Assembly: GCF_008704495.1 (NCBI RefSeq)
Contig: NZ_CP023699.1
Location: forward strand, 7,068,001 to 7,132,000
Direction of reading: 5' to 3'
Source of the DNA: Streptomyces kanamyceticus
GTDB lineage: Bacteria; Actinomycetota; Actinomycetes; Streptomycetales; Streptomycetaceae
Length of the DNA stretch: 64,000 nucleotides
Shown: piece after piece, positions 1-8,070 of the stretch
How positions within the stretch are numbered: the stretch's first letter is position 1
Layout of the letters: every line of letters begins with the position of its first letter
Made by a program: the position numbers and the translations under genes
Notes under the pieces: model-generated
What the model was told of the DNA's origin: nothing
The model's database searches: none
Seen by the model: the letters and a program-made list of their open reading frames with translations, nothing else

Positions 1-821
1 TCAAGCGCCGCATGTCGGTGCGCCGTTGGTACGCGTTCACCCGCATGCAGAAGCGCGTCGCGCGCCGCCTGCCCTCGGTGCTCACCGTCTCCGGCACCTC
101 GCGCCAGGAGATCATCGACCACCTCGGCGTACACGACGACCGCATCGACGTCGTCCACATCGGCGCCGACACCGACCTCTTCTCGCCCGACCCCTCGGTC
201 GCCGAGGTGCCGGGCCGGATCGTCACGACCTCCAGCGCCGACGTCCCCCTCAAGGGCCTCATATACCTGGTCGAGGCGCTCGCCAAGGTGCGCACCGAGA
301 ACCCCGCCGCCCACCTCGTCGTGGTGGGCAAGCGCGCCGAGGACGGCCCGGTCGCCCAGGCCATCGAGCGGCACGGCCTCGCGGGCTCGATCGAGTTCGT
401 CAAGGGCATCACCGACGCCGAGCTCGTCGACCTGGTCCGCTCGGCGCAGGTCGCCTGCGTCCCCTCCCTGTACGAGGGGTTCTCGCTGCCCGCGGCCGAG
501 GCGATGGCCACCGGCAGACCGCTCCTCGCCACCACCGGCGGCGCGATCCCGGAGGTCGCGGGCCCCGATGGCGAGACCTGCGTCGCGGTGCCGCCCGGCG
601 ACCCCGGCGCCCTCGCCGAAGGACTGACCCGGCTGCTCGGCGACGGCGAACTGCGGGCCAGGCTCGGCGCGGCAGGGCGTGCGCGGGTGCTCGCCAAGTT
701 CACCTGGGCGCAGGCCGCCAAGGGCACCGCCGACCGCTACCGCGAGGCCATGAGCCGTTCCGCGGCCCAGAATCCCGGCCGCCCCGCGGCCACCCCGACG
801 TACTCCGGGAGCCATCGCTGA
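1..821 (+). CDS. Glycosyltransferase family 4, C-terminal part (5' end outside window)
   Basis: The reading frame is open to base 1 (codons K-R-R precede the first Met at 12), so the N-terminal Rossmann domain lies upstream. The visible 270 residues are a GT4/GT-B C-terminal domain: a hinge near GADTDLFSP, the stretch IVTTSSADVPLKGLIYLVEA with the usual phosphate-contacting Lys, and SLYEGFSLPAAEAMATG, which holds the EX7E-type nucleotide-sugar site. It should move a sugar from an NDP-sugar to an envelope lipid or other acceptor in the cytoplasm. Its stop overlaps the next start (TGATG), so it is coupled to the methyltransferase and barrel protein. Family is clear; the substrate is unknown. 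Confidence 0.85.
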   Translation, partial: KRRMSVRRWYAFTRMQKRVARRLPSVLTVSGTSRQEIIDHLGVHDDRIDVVHIGADTDLFSPDPSVAEVPGRIVTTSSADVPLKGLIYLVEALAKVRTENPAAHLVVVGKRAEDGPVAQAIERHGLAGSIEFVKGITDAELVDLVRSAQVACVPSLYEGFSLPAAEAMATGRPLLATTGGAIPEVAGPDGETCVAVPPGDPGALAEGLTRLLGDGELRARLGAAGRARVLAKFTWAQAAKGTADRYREAMSRSAAQNPGRPAATPTYSGSHR

Positions 822-1573
822 TGCTGACCGTCGACTTCACCCGCTTCCCGCTCGCCGCCGGCGACCGCGTGCTCGACCTGGGCTGCGGCGCGGGCCGGCA
901 CGCCTTCGAGTGTTACCGGCGGGGCGCCCAGGTGGTGGCCCTCGACCAGAACGCCGAGGAGATCCGCGAGGTCGCCAAGTGGTTCGCCGCGATGAAGGAG
1001 GCGGGCGAGGCCCCCGCGGGCGCGACGGCCACCGCGATGGAGGGTGACGCGCTCAACCTGCCCTTCCCCGACGCCTCCTTCGACGTCGTGATCATCTCCG
1101 AGGTCATGGAGCACATCCCGGACGACAAGGGCGTCCTCGCGGAGATGGTCCGGGTCCTCAAGCCCGGCGGCCGCATCGCCGTCACCGTCCCGCGCTACGG
1201 CCCCGAGAAGGTCTGCTGGACGCTCTCCGACGCCTACCACGAGGTCGAGGGCGGCCACATCCGCATCTACAAGGCCGACGAACTCCTCGGCAAGATGCGG
1301 GAGTCGGGCCTCAAGCCGTACGGCACGCACCACGCGCACGCCCTGCACTCGCCCTACTGGTGGCTCAAGTGCGCCTTCGGCGTCGACAACGACAAGGCGC
1401 TGCCGGTGCGCGCGTACCACAAGCTCCTGGTCTGGGACATCATGAAGAAGCCGCTGGCCACCCGGGTCGCCGAGCAGCTCCTCAACCCCGTCGTCGGCAA
1501 GAGCTTCGTGGCGTACGCGACCAAGCCGCACCTGCCCGTCGCCGCCGCGGAGTCCGTGGCGGACGCCAAGTGA
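821..1573 (+). CDS. Class I SAM-dependent methyltransferase
   Basis: 250 aa. Motif I is VLDLGCGAGRH near residue 20, followed by an acidic residue in VVALDQN, GDALNLPFPDASFDVV and EVMEHIPDDKGVLAEMVRVLKPGG, the order of a Methyltransf_11 domain. The C-terminal third is unusually rich in His and aromatics and may bind the acceptor. The ATG at 821 overlaps the upstream stop, and its own stop overlaps the next GTG, so three genes form one translationally coupled operon. I infer modification of a glycolipid or isoprenoid-linked glycan made by the neighbouring glycosyltransferase; the acceptor is not visible in sequence. Confidence 0.85.
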   Translation: MLTVDFTRFPLAAGDRVLDLGCGAGRHAFECYRRGAQVVALDQNAEEIREVAKWFAAMKEAGEAPAGATATAMEGDALNLPFPDASFDVVIISEVMEHIPDDKGVLAEMVRVLKPGGRIAVTVPRYGPEKVCWTLSDAYHEVEGGHIRIYKADELLGKMRESGLKPYGTHHAHALHSPYWWLKCAFGVDNDKALPVRAYHKLLVWDIMKKPLATRVAEQLLNPVVGKSFVAYATKPHLPVAAAESVADAK

Positions 1574-2640
1574 CGAGCCCGGAGCGGACCGAACACCTCG
1601 TCCTGCCCGGCGTCCTGACGGCCGATCAGGCCACGGCGACGGTGCGCGGCATCCTCGCCGTGCAGCGCCCGGACGGCGCCATCCCGTGGTTCCGCGGCCA
1701 CCACCTCGACCCGTGGGACCACACCGAGGCCGCCATGGCCCTGGACGCCGCCGGTGAGCACGCGGCCGCCGAGCGCGCCTACGACTGGCTCGCACGCCAC
1801 CAGAACCCGGACGGCTCCTGGTACGCGGCCTACCGCGACGGCGATCCGCACGACGTCACCGACCGGGGCCGCGAGACCAACTTCTGCGCGTACCTCGCCG
1901 TCGGCGTCTGGCACCACTACCTCGCCACCGGCGACGAGGCGTTCCTCGACCGCATGTGGCCCGCCGTGGTCGGAGCCGTCGAGTTCGTCCTCGCCCTGCA
2001 GCAGCCCGGCGGCCAGATCGGCTGGAAGCGCGAGCCCGACGGCACGCCGGTGACCGACGCGCTGCTCACCGGTTCCTCGTCGATCCACCAGGCGCTGCGC
2101 TGCGCGCTCGCCGTCGCCGAGCAGCGCGACGAGCCGCAGCCCGACTGGGAGCTGGCGACCGGGGCCCTCGCGCACGCCATCCGCCACCACCCCGAGCGCT
2201 TCCTCGACAAGGACCGCTACTCGATGGACTGGTACTACCCGGTCCTCGGCGGCGCGCTGACCGGCGCGGCGGCCAAGTCCCGCATAGAGGAGGGCTGGGA
2301 CCGCTTCGTGGTGCCGGACCTCGGGGTGCGCTGCGTCGTTCCCAACCCCTGGGTCACGGGTGGCGAGAGCGCCGAACTCGCCCTGGCGCTCTGGGCGTTG
2401 GGCGAATCCGACCGGGCCCTGGAGGTCCTCCAGTCCATCCAGCACCTGCGCGATCCCGCGACGGGTCTGTACTGGACGGGCTACGTCTTCGACGACAAGG
2501 CGGTCTGGCCCGAGGAGCTGACCACGTGGACGGCGGGGTCGTTGCTGCTTGCCGTGGCGGCGCTGGGCGGGGACGAGGCGACTTGTGCGGTGTTTTCCGG
2601 GGAGCGGTTGCCCGGTGGGCTGGATCCGGACTGTTGCTGA
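1570..2640 (+). CDS. Prenyltransferase/squalene-cyclase-like alpha-barrel protein
   Basis: 356 aa starting at a GTG that overlaps the preceding stop (GTGA). Repeated helical segments such as GILAVQRPDGAIPWF, YDWLARHQNPDGSWY, FVLALQQPGGQIGW and SIQHLRDPATGLYWTG are the QxxDGsW-like repeats of the six-hairpin toroid fold shared by terpene cyclases, prenyltransferases and some glycoside hydrolases. No DXDD or DDXXD catalytic motif was noticed, so a cyclase reaction is not supported. It is coupled to a glycosyltransferase and a methyltransferase and probably acts on the same glycan or lipid. Confidence 0.7.
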   Translation: MTSPERTEHLVLPGVLTADQATATVRGILAVQRPDGAIPWFRGHHLDPWDHTEAAMALDAAGEHAAAERAYDWLARHQNPDGSWYAAYRDGDPHDVTDRGRETNFCAYLAVGVWHHYLATGDEAFLDRMWPAVVGAVEFVLALQQPGGQIGWKREPDGTPVTDALLTGSSSIHQALRCALAVAEQRDEPQPDWELATGALAHAIRHHPERFLDKDRYSMDWYYPVLGGALTGAAAKSRIEEGWDRFVVPDLGVRCVVPNPWVTGGESAELALALWALGESDRALEVLQSIQHLRDPATGLYWTGYVFDDKAVWPEELTTWTAGSLLLAVAALGGDEATCAVFSGERLPGGLDPDCC

Positions 2641-2760
2641 GCGCGCCGCGCGGGCTTGGGCGGGGGATCGTCCGCGGCCCGGATGTGGCTGAGCGCGCCC
2701 ACGCGGCGGAGCCGCATATGTCACAGCCCCGCGCCCCTATAGCGCTCGCCCCTTCGGGGC

Positions 2761-3060
2761 TCAGTAGCGGCGCAGGCGGCCCGCTATCGCGTGGCCGATG
2801 AACAGGTAGACCACCGCCGCCAGGCCGTAGCCCGCCACGACCCTCGCCCAGGCGTCGTCGAACGTGAACAGGTCGTGCGACCAGCCCGCCAGCCAGCGGG
2901 CCACGTCGTGCACGAACTGGACGAGGTCGTTGGCGCGGTTCGCGTCGAGGAGGTACATCAGGATCCACAGGCCGAGAACGAAGGCCATGACGTCCGCGAC
3001 GATCGCGATGACTTTCGCCGCCTCGTTGGTGCCACGGGTGTTCCGGGTTCGGGGAGACAT
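2761..3060 (-). CDS. Small two-helix membrane protein
   Basis: 99 aa, ATG start. Two hydrophobic segments are visible: VIAIVADVMAFVLGLWILMY (about 17-36) and VVAGYGLAAVVYLFIGHAI (about 74-92). A short charged loop lies between them and the N-terminus is basic, so the topology is probably hairpin-like in the cytoplasmic membrane. It sits convergent to the barrel gene and divergent from the lipoprotein at 3178. No family with a known role recognised. Confidence 0.7.
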   Translation of the reverse strand: MSPRTRNTRGTNEAAKVIAIVADVMAFVLGLWILMYLLDANRANDLVQFVHDVARWLAGWSHDLFTFDDAWARVVAGYGLAAVVYLFIGHAIAGRLRRY

Positions 3061-3177
3061 GAGGGACGGGTACCGGGCGCCGCACCGTTGAAACCCGTAC
3101 GGGCTCGTCCGGGTGGCGGCACCGGGCGGCCGGGGTGAGGCTGCCGGGAGGACCGCTCACCTCAGGAGGCCGCTGTC

Positions 3178-3741
3178 GTGCCAAGACCCGCTGCCGTGCT
3201 CAGCCCCGTATCCGTCCGCCGCGCCGGAGTCTCCCTCACGCTGTGCTGCACGCTCCTCGTGGGCGCGACCGCCTGCAACGACGACGACAAGGACAGCGCG
3301 GCGACGCCGACCGGGTCCAGCTCGGCCGAGAAGCAGAAGTTCGCCAAGACCCGCTTCGTGGCCAACGCGGGGCTCGCCGCGGGGGCGACCTACCAGTGGA
3401 TCGTGAAGCCGTTTCGCGCGGGGAAGTTCAAGGGCGGCGCGGACGGCCGCAGGTTCGCCCTGATCAAGGCGGGTCTCGCGGGGGCCTTCACGTACAACAG
3501 GCTGAAGGCGGCGACGAAGAACGCCCAGGGCGACCCGACCCTAGCCAAGGCCGTGGCGCCGCTGACCGCGGGCATCGACGCGCTGAAGGACCTGCCGTCC
3601 AAGCTCCGCAAGGGCGAGGGCACGGACTCGATCGTGAACTCCTTCGACGGCATCATCAATGACGTGAAGGGCGCGGGGAGCAGCGCGGGCGCCGAGGTCA
3701 AGGACAAGGTGCCGTCGGCGGGCGAGCTCGCCAAGGGCTAG
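3178..3741 (+). CDS. Probable secreted lipoprotein, unknown function
   Basis: 187 aa from a GTG preceded by CAGGAGG about 10 nt upstream. A basic N-terminus and hydrophobic core (VSLTLCCTLLVGATAC) end in a lipobox-like ATAC followed by an Asp-rich stretch, so I expect lipidation at Cys33 and an extracytoplasmic location. The remainder is alanine/lysine-rich and probably helical (residues 50-170), with no catalytic motif. The gene stands alone between a divergent membrane protein and a convergent oxidoreductase. Confidence 0.7.
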   Translation: MPRPAAVLSPVSVRRAGVSLTLCCTLLVGATACNDDDKDSAATPTGSSSAEKQKFAKTRFVANAGLAAGATYQWIVKPFRAGKFKGGADGRRFALIKAGLAGAFTYNRLKAATKNAQGDPTLAKAVAPLTAGIDALKDLPSKLRKGEGTDSIVNSFDGIINDVKGAGSSAGAEVKDKVPSAGELAKG

Positions 3742-3765
3742 GTGCGGCCAACTTCCCTGAGGCGC

Positions 3766-4776
3766 CTAGGAGTTGAGCTCGGCCAGGGTCCGCAGCGTGA
3801 GCGGGTCGGGGGCGAGGGCGAGCAGGTCAGTCACCGGCCCCTTGCGCCACAGTTCGAGCCGTTCGGCGATGCGTGCGCGCGGGCCGACCAGGGAGATCTC
3901 GTCGGCGAAGGCGTCGGGCACGGCGAGGACCGCCTCCTCCCTGCGTCCGGCGAGAAAGAGCTCCTGGATGCGCCCGGCCTCCTCCGCGTACCCCATGCGG
4001 GCCATCAGGTCGGCGTGGAAGTTCCGGGCGGCGTGCCCCATGCCGCCGATGTAGAAGCCGAGCATGGCCTTGACCGGGAGCAGGCCCTCGGCGACGTCGT
4101 CGCAGACCTTGGCGCGGGCCATGGGCGCGATCAGGAAGCCCTCGGGCAGGTCGGTGAGCGAGGCCTCGTACACGTCCGTGCGCAGCGGCGACCAGTACAG
4201 CGGCAGCCAGCCGTCCGCGATGCGGGTCGTCTGCGCGATGTTCTTGGGGCCCTCGGCGCCGAGGAGGATCGGCAGGTCGGGGCGGAGGGGGTGGGTGATC
4301 GGCTTGAGGGGCTTGCCGAGTCCGGTGCCGTCGGCACCGCCGTAGGGGTGCGTGTGGAAGCGGCCCGCCAGCTCCACGGGGCCCTCGCGGCGCAGGACTT
4401 GGCGGATCACGTCGACGTACTCGCGGGTCGCGGTCAGCGGCGACTTCGGGAACGGCCGTCCGTACCAGCCCTCCACCACCTGCGGCCCGGAGAGCCCGAG
4501 CCCGAGCATCACGCGGCCGCCGGAGAGGTGGTCGAGGGTGAGCGCGTGCATGGCGGTGGTGACGGGTGAGCGCGCGGCCATCTGCGCGACGGCCGTGCCG
4601 AGTCTGATCCGCGAGGTCCCCGCCGCGATCCAGGTCAGCGGCGTGAAGGCGTCGGACCCCCAGGCCTCCGCCGTCCACACGGAGTCGTAGCCGAGCCGCT
4701 CGGCCTCCTGGGCGAGCGCGAGGTGGCCGGGGTCGGGGCCGCGCCCCCAGTACCCGAGTGCGAGCCCGAGCCGCAT
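3766..4776 (-). CDS. F420-dependent LLM-class oxidoreductase (luciferase-like TIM barrel)
   Basis: 336 aa, ATG with GGGAGGG upstream. The opening MRLGLALGYWG, then LAQEAERLGYDSVWTAEAWG, TSRIRLGTAVAQMAARSP and LDHLSGGRVMLGLGLSGPQV are typical of actinobacterial F420-using luciferase-like monooxygenases. The ILLGAEGPKNIAQTTRIADGW block fits the C-terminal barrel strands. It should reduce or oxidise a small molecule with F420H2 or FMNH2 in the cytoplasm. A perfect 15-bp palindrome (4810-4824) lies about 35 nt upstream and resembles palindromes ahead of the acyl-CoA genes at 10.1 and 20.0 kb, so it may share their regulator. Confidence 0.87.
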   Translation of the reverse strand: MRLGLALGYWGRGPDPGHLALAQEAERLGYDSVWTAEAWGSDAFTPLTWIAAGTSRIRLGTAVAQMAARSPVTTAMHALTLDHLSGGRVMLGLGLSGPQVVEGWYGRPFPKSPLTATREYVDVIRQVLRREGPVELAGRFHTHPYGGADGTGLGKPLKPITHPLRPDLPILLGAEGPKNIAQTTRIADGWLPLYWSPLRTDVYEASLTDLPEGFLIAPMARAKVCDDVAEGLLPVKAMLGFYIGGMGHAARNFHADLMARMGYAEEAGRIQELFLAGRREEAVLAVPDAFADEISLVGPRARIAERLELWRKGPVTDLLALAPDPLTLRTLAELNS

Positions 4777-4809
4777 ACGCCCTCCCAGTCAGGTCTCTCA
4801 ACCATGCCT

Positions 4810-4824
4810 CTGACGGACCGTCAG
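4810..4824. promoter_or_regulatory. 15-bp palindrome CTGACGGACCGTCAG, likely TetR-type operator
   Basis: Perfect inverted repeat of 7-nt arms around a central A, placed between the LLM oxidoreductase start and the upstream region. Similar CTGACG-N-CGTCAG palindromes occur at 10038-10054 and 19863-19877. The spacing and symmetry suit a TetR-family dimer; the regulator is not in this window. Confidence 0.5.
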
Positions 4825-4902
4825 CTGTCTGTCGGGAGGCGACTGTACGACAACGGCCCCCCGCCCGGAAGGGCGAGGGGCCGCGATGTGCGTCGGGGTG
4901 GA

Positions 4903-5781
4903 TCAGCCGCGCTGGATCCCCGTGGTGTCCTGCAGCACGCCGCGACGGCCGTCCTGCGTCTGGGCCACCAGGCCGGGGCCGCGCTGCTCGACGGCCAAGT
5001 ACCAGGTGCCGGGCGCCAGTTCGGCGATCGGCGTGGGCGAGCCGTCCTCCGCGTACAGCGGACGCGGCACCGGCACGGCGAACCAGAACGGCGAGAAGTC
5101 ACCGGCGGGCGCCTGCGCCTGCGCGGGCGGCGGGGTCTGCCCGGCCTGCGGCTGCGGCTGGCCGCCGAAGGACTGACCGCCCTGCGGCTGACCGGGGCCC
5201 GGCTGACCGGGCTGGCCGCCGTACGGAGTGCCCTGCTGCGGGGCGCCCGCACCCGGGTAGCCGTAGCCGCCCTGGGGCTGGCCGCCGTAGGGCTGCGGGG
5301 TCATCGGGCGCGGGGCGCCCATGAGGGGGGCCTTCAGGGCCGGGACGATCAGCGAGGTGACCGCGGCGGCCGCGAGCACCAGGGCGGCGATCATGCCGAG
5401 GATGAGGCCGACACCGGCGTCGGGACCGCTGGAGCGGCCGAGGGCGCTGTCGAAGAAGAAGCCGTAGGACTGGTCGACGTCGAAGATCGCGCCGAGCGAG
5501 CTCCACGCCGAGGCGATGGCGAAGGCCACACCGAGCTGACCGAGGTCCAGGCCCACGACCTTGGTCGGCTGCGGCAGCGCGCGGCCGACGACGATGAGCG
5601 CCGCACCGATGATGCCCAGCAGGTAGACGCTCATCAGGAGGTTGCCGTTTTCCCAGGCGTTCGGCAGCTTGGAGCTGTCGCCGCCATCGGCGTCAATGGT
5701 CTTGAGGAACGAGGCGATGAAGAGCAACACCGCTGCTCCGATCACCACGCCGTCGCCTCGAGTGAGGGAGCGGAAATTCAC
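4903..5781 (-). CDS. Four-helix membrane protein with Pro/Gln/Gly-rich cytoplasmic linker
   Basis: 292 aa from a GTG. Four hydrophobic segments fill residues 10-150 (for example VVIGAAVLLFIASFL and LLMSVYLLGIIGAALIVVG). Residues about 155-225 are low-complexity repeats of the QPYGGQPQGG type. The last 65 residues form a small folded-looking domain (FWFAVPVPRPLYAEDG onwards). This layout resembles actinobacterial proteins annotated as DUF5336-like, often linked to cell-surface or division processes. Function unknown. Confidence 0.65.
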   Translation of the reverse strand: MNFRSLTRGDGVVIGAAVLLFIASFLKTIDADGGDSSKLPNAWENGNLLMSVYLLGIIGAALIVVGRALPQPTKVVGLDLGQLGVAFAIASAWSSLGAIFDVDQSYGFFFDSALGRSSGPDAGVGLILGMIAALVLAAAAVTSLIVPALKAPLMGAPRPMTPQPYGGQPQGGYGYPGAGAPQQGTPYGGQPGQPGPGQPQGGQSFGGQPQPQAGQTPPPAQAQAPAGDFSPFWFAVPVPRPLYAEDGSPTPIAELAPGTWYLAVEQRGPGLVAQTQDGRRGVLQDTTGIQRG

Positions 5782-5965
5782 TTCAGGTCCTTCGTCAGTC
5801 GTCTCGTCAGTGGAGGCGTCGCTGTCGCCGTAGTCGCGGTTGTGTCGCGGTGCGCGAAGCGCGGGGGTGGCCCCTCATCGTATGGAGGACAATATCGTTC
5901 GGACGGCCGGGGTGTCTGCTCGGGATAAAGACGTCCACGTTTCGATCACGGGGGACCCGCACGGC

Positions 5966-7009
5966 CTACCCGCGGAGGAATCCCGCGATTCCGTCAGAGA
6001 TCCCCTGCGCCGCCTTCTGCCGCCACGCGCCGCTCGTGAGCAGCGCCGCGTCCTTCGCGTCCCGCATGTTGCCGCACTCGATGAACACCTTGGGGACGGT
6101 GGAGAGATTCAGGCCGCCGAGGTCCTTGCGGGTGTCGAGTCCCGTGCCGCCGCCGACGTAGTTGGAGGGGGCGCTGCCCGTGGCGCGCAGGAAGGTGCCC
6201 GCGATGCGTTCGCCCAACTCCTTGGAGGGCGCCACGATCGGGGTGGTGTCGGCAGAGCCGCCCTTCACCTTCCCGGGCATGATCACGTGGAAGCCGCGGT
6301 TCCCGGCGCCCGAGCCGTCGGCGTGGACGGAGACCACCGCGTCCGCGTGGAGCTTGTTGCCGATCTTCGCGCGTTCGTCGACGCACGGGCCCCAGGGGCG
6401 GTCGCCGTCCTGGGTGAACTCGACCGTGGCGCCCTGCTTCTCCAGGAGGGTGCGCAGGCGGCGGGAGACGTCCAGGGTGAACTTGGCCTCGGTGTAACCG
6501 GCGTTGGTGGACGTGCCGGTGGTGTCGCACTCCTTGCGGTTCGTCCCGATGTCGACCTTGCGGTTGATCTCGGCCGTGTGCCGGAAGTTGCCCGAGTTGT
6601 GGCCGGGGTCGACGACGACGATCTTGCCCTTGAGCGGTCCTTCGGAGGCGGGGCGACGGGCGGGCGGCTTCGTAGTCGAATCGTTGTCGTCGCCCTTGCC
6701 GTCGGCCTTGCCGTCACCACCCTTTCCGTCCCCCTTTCCACTCTCCTTGTCGGACTTGTGTGGCTCGGGGTGCGAGGAGGAGGACGAGCCGGACCCGGAC
6801 TCCGATGGCGTGCCCTGCTGCGACGAGCTGCTCGACGCGGGCAGCGACCGGTCGGGGCCGCCGTCGTCGGAGCCGCCCGTGGCCTGGTAGACCAGCCAGC
6901 CCGCCAGGCACGTCGGCACCAGCGCGGCCACCGTCATGGTCAGCGGGCGCCTGCCGAAGCGGCGCCTCGGCGGCGGGGAGGGATCGAATTCCGGACCTAC
7001 GTACGACAC
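5966..7009 (-). CDS. N-acetylmuramoyl-L-alanine amidase (Amidase_3), membrane-anchored
   Basis: 347 aa from GTG. One transmembrane segment (about 24-45, MTVAALVPTCLAGWLVYQA) is followed by a Ser/Gly/Lys/Asp-rich linker of roughly 75 residues that spans wall polymers, then the catalytic domain from about 125. Zinc ligands are readable: His in VVVDPGHNSG, Glu in AGYTEAKFTLD, His in SVHADGSG, with catalytic Glu in VFIECGNMRD. It should cleave the amide bond between muramic acid and L-Ala of peptidoglycan outside the membrane. It is a single gene flanked by a methyltransferase and a membrane protein. Confidence 0.9.
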   Translation of the reverse strand: MSYVGPEFDPSPPPRRRFGRRPLTMTVAALVPTCLAGWLVYQATGGSDDGGPDRSLPASSSSSQQGTPSESGSGSSSSSHPEPHKSDKESGKGDGKGGDGKADGKGDDNDSTTKPPARRPASEGPLKGKIVVVDPGHNSGNFRHTAEINRKVDIGTNRKECDTTGTSTNAGYTEAKFTLDVSRRLRTLLEKQGATVEFTQDGDRPWGPCVDERAKIGNKLHADAVVSVHADGSGAGNRGFHVIMPGKVKGGSADTTPIVAPSKELGERIAGTFLRATGSAPSNYVGGGTGLDTRKDLGGLNLSTVPKVFIECGNMRDAKDAALLTSGAWRQKAAQGISDGIAGFLRG

Positions 7010-7031
7010 GAGGGCGAGCCTATCCGGGAGG

Positions 7032-7682
7032 TCAGGTCCCCGCTCCTGTTCGGCGCAGCACGCGCAGCGAGTCCACCGCCGCGACCTCGGTGAACGCGCC
7101 GGACTCCAGGGCCCTGAGGTAGACGCGGTACGGAGCCTGGCCGGTCATGATGTCGACCGGGTCGGGGAAGACGTCGTGGATGACGAGGAGGCCGCCGTCG
7201 GCGAGGTGCGGGGCCCACCCCTCGTAGTCGCCCGTGGCGTGCTCGTCGGTGTGGCCGCCGTCGATGAACACGAACCCGAGGGGGCCGCCCCACGCCTTCG
7301 CCACCTGCGGCGAGCGGCCGACGATCGCGATCACGTGGTCTTCGAGGCCCGCCGCGTGCAGGGTGCGGCGGAAGGTGGGCAGCGTGTCCATCCGGCCGAC
7401 CTCGGGGTCCACCGTCTCCGGGTCGTGGTACTCCCAGCCGGGCTGCTGCTCCTCGCTGCCGCGGTGGTGGTCCACGGTGATCGCGCTCACCCCGGCGCGC
7501 CGGGCGGCGTCGGCGAGCAGGATCGTGGAGCGGCCGCAGTACGTGCCGACTTCGAGGAGGGGCAGCCCGAGCGTGGCGGCCTCCGTGGCGGCCGCGTAGA
7601 GCGCGAGCCCTTCGCCCTTGGGCATGAAGCCCTTGGCGGCCTCAAAGGCGGCGACGATCTCCGGCTCGGGCGCGATGGCCAC
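7032..7682 (-). CDS. Class I SAM-dependent methyltransferase / O-methyltransferase-like
   Basis: 216 aa if it starts at the GTG at 7682, which has AGGAG 7 nt upstream; an in-frame ATG at 7727 has no comparable site and would add a poor 15-residue His/Pro tail. The domain reads LLEVGTYCGRSTILLADAA, SAITVDHHRGSEEQ, and GFVFIDGGHTDEHATGDYEGW, the pattern of Methyltransf_24/cephalosporin-hydroxylase-like Rossmann proteins with an Asp/His metal-type cluster in FIDGGH. The acceptor is unknown. Upstream lies the 7853-8067 repeat array. Confidence 0.75.
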   Translation of the reverse strand: MAIAPEPEIVAAFEAAKGFMPKGEGLALYAAATEAATLGLPLLEVGTYCGRSTILLADAARRAGVSAITVDHHRGSEEQQPGWEYHDPETVDPEVGRMDTLPTFRRTLHAAGLEDHVIAIVGRSPQVAKAWGGPLGFVFIDGGHTDEHATGDYEGWAPHLADGGLLVIHDVFPDPVDIMTGQAPYRVYLRALESGAFTEVAAVDSLRVLRRTGAGT

Positions 7683-7852
7683 GGGGTGCTCCTGGGCGTG
7701 TGGGTGGGTGGGCGCCCCATGATGCATGGCGCGCCCACCGGCGGAGGGAAGGGGGGTGTGCCGGGGTGCGCCCCTGCGGGCCCGCTGTGGCTGAGCGCGC
7801 AGTTCCCCGCGCCCCTACGGGGCACGTCCCCGCCGGTCCGACGGAGGGGGCG

Positions 7853-8067
7853 CCCCGGAAGGGGCGCGAGAAACGGCGCGCCCAGCCACAACCGCCCCGC
7901 GGTTGCCCCGCAAGGGGCGCGGGGAACGGCGCGCTCAGCCACAAACCGGCCCGCGGTTGCCCCGTAAGGGGCGCGGGGAACGGCGCGCTCAGCCACAAAC
8001 CGCCCCGCAGCTACCCCGTAAGGGGCGCGGGGAACTGCGCGACCAGCCACAACCGGCCCGCGGTTAC
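7853..8067. repeat. Tandem array of a ~54-bp GC-rich repeat, four head-to-tail copies
   Basis: Copies begin at 7853, 7906, 7960 and 8014, with periods of 53, 54 and 54. Each begins CCCCGnAAGGGGCGCGGGGA and continues through a CAGCCACAA segment. A further copy in the opposite orientation lies at about 7787-7829. Each copy can fold, since CCCC pairs with GGGG. The same element appears singly in a coding gene at 10216 and as the arms of a large hairpin at 25802-25935, so it is a dispersed genomic repeat rather than local slippage. The rest of 7683-7852 shows no gene. Confidence 0.85.
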
Positions 8068-8070
8068 CAC

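Noticed and set aside
1354..2724. Minus-strand ORFs over the first operon
   Set aside because: No motifs, Arg/Gly-rich shadow translation of the coupled plus-strand genes.
7853..8067. CRISPR array
   Set aside because: Units are contiguous, with no variable spacers and no cas genes; they are dispersed GC-rich repeats.
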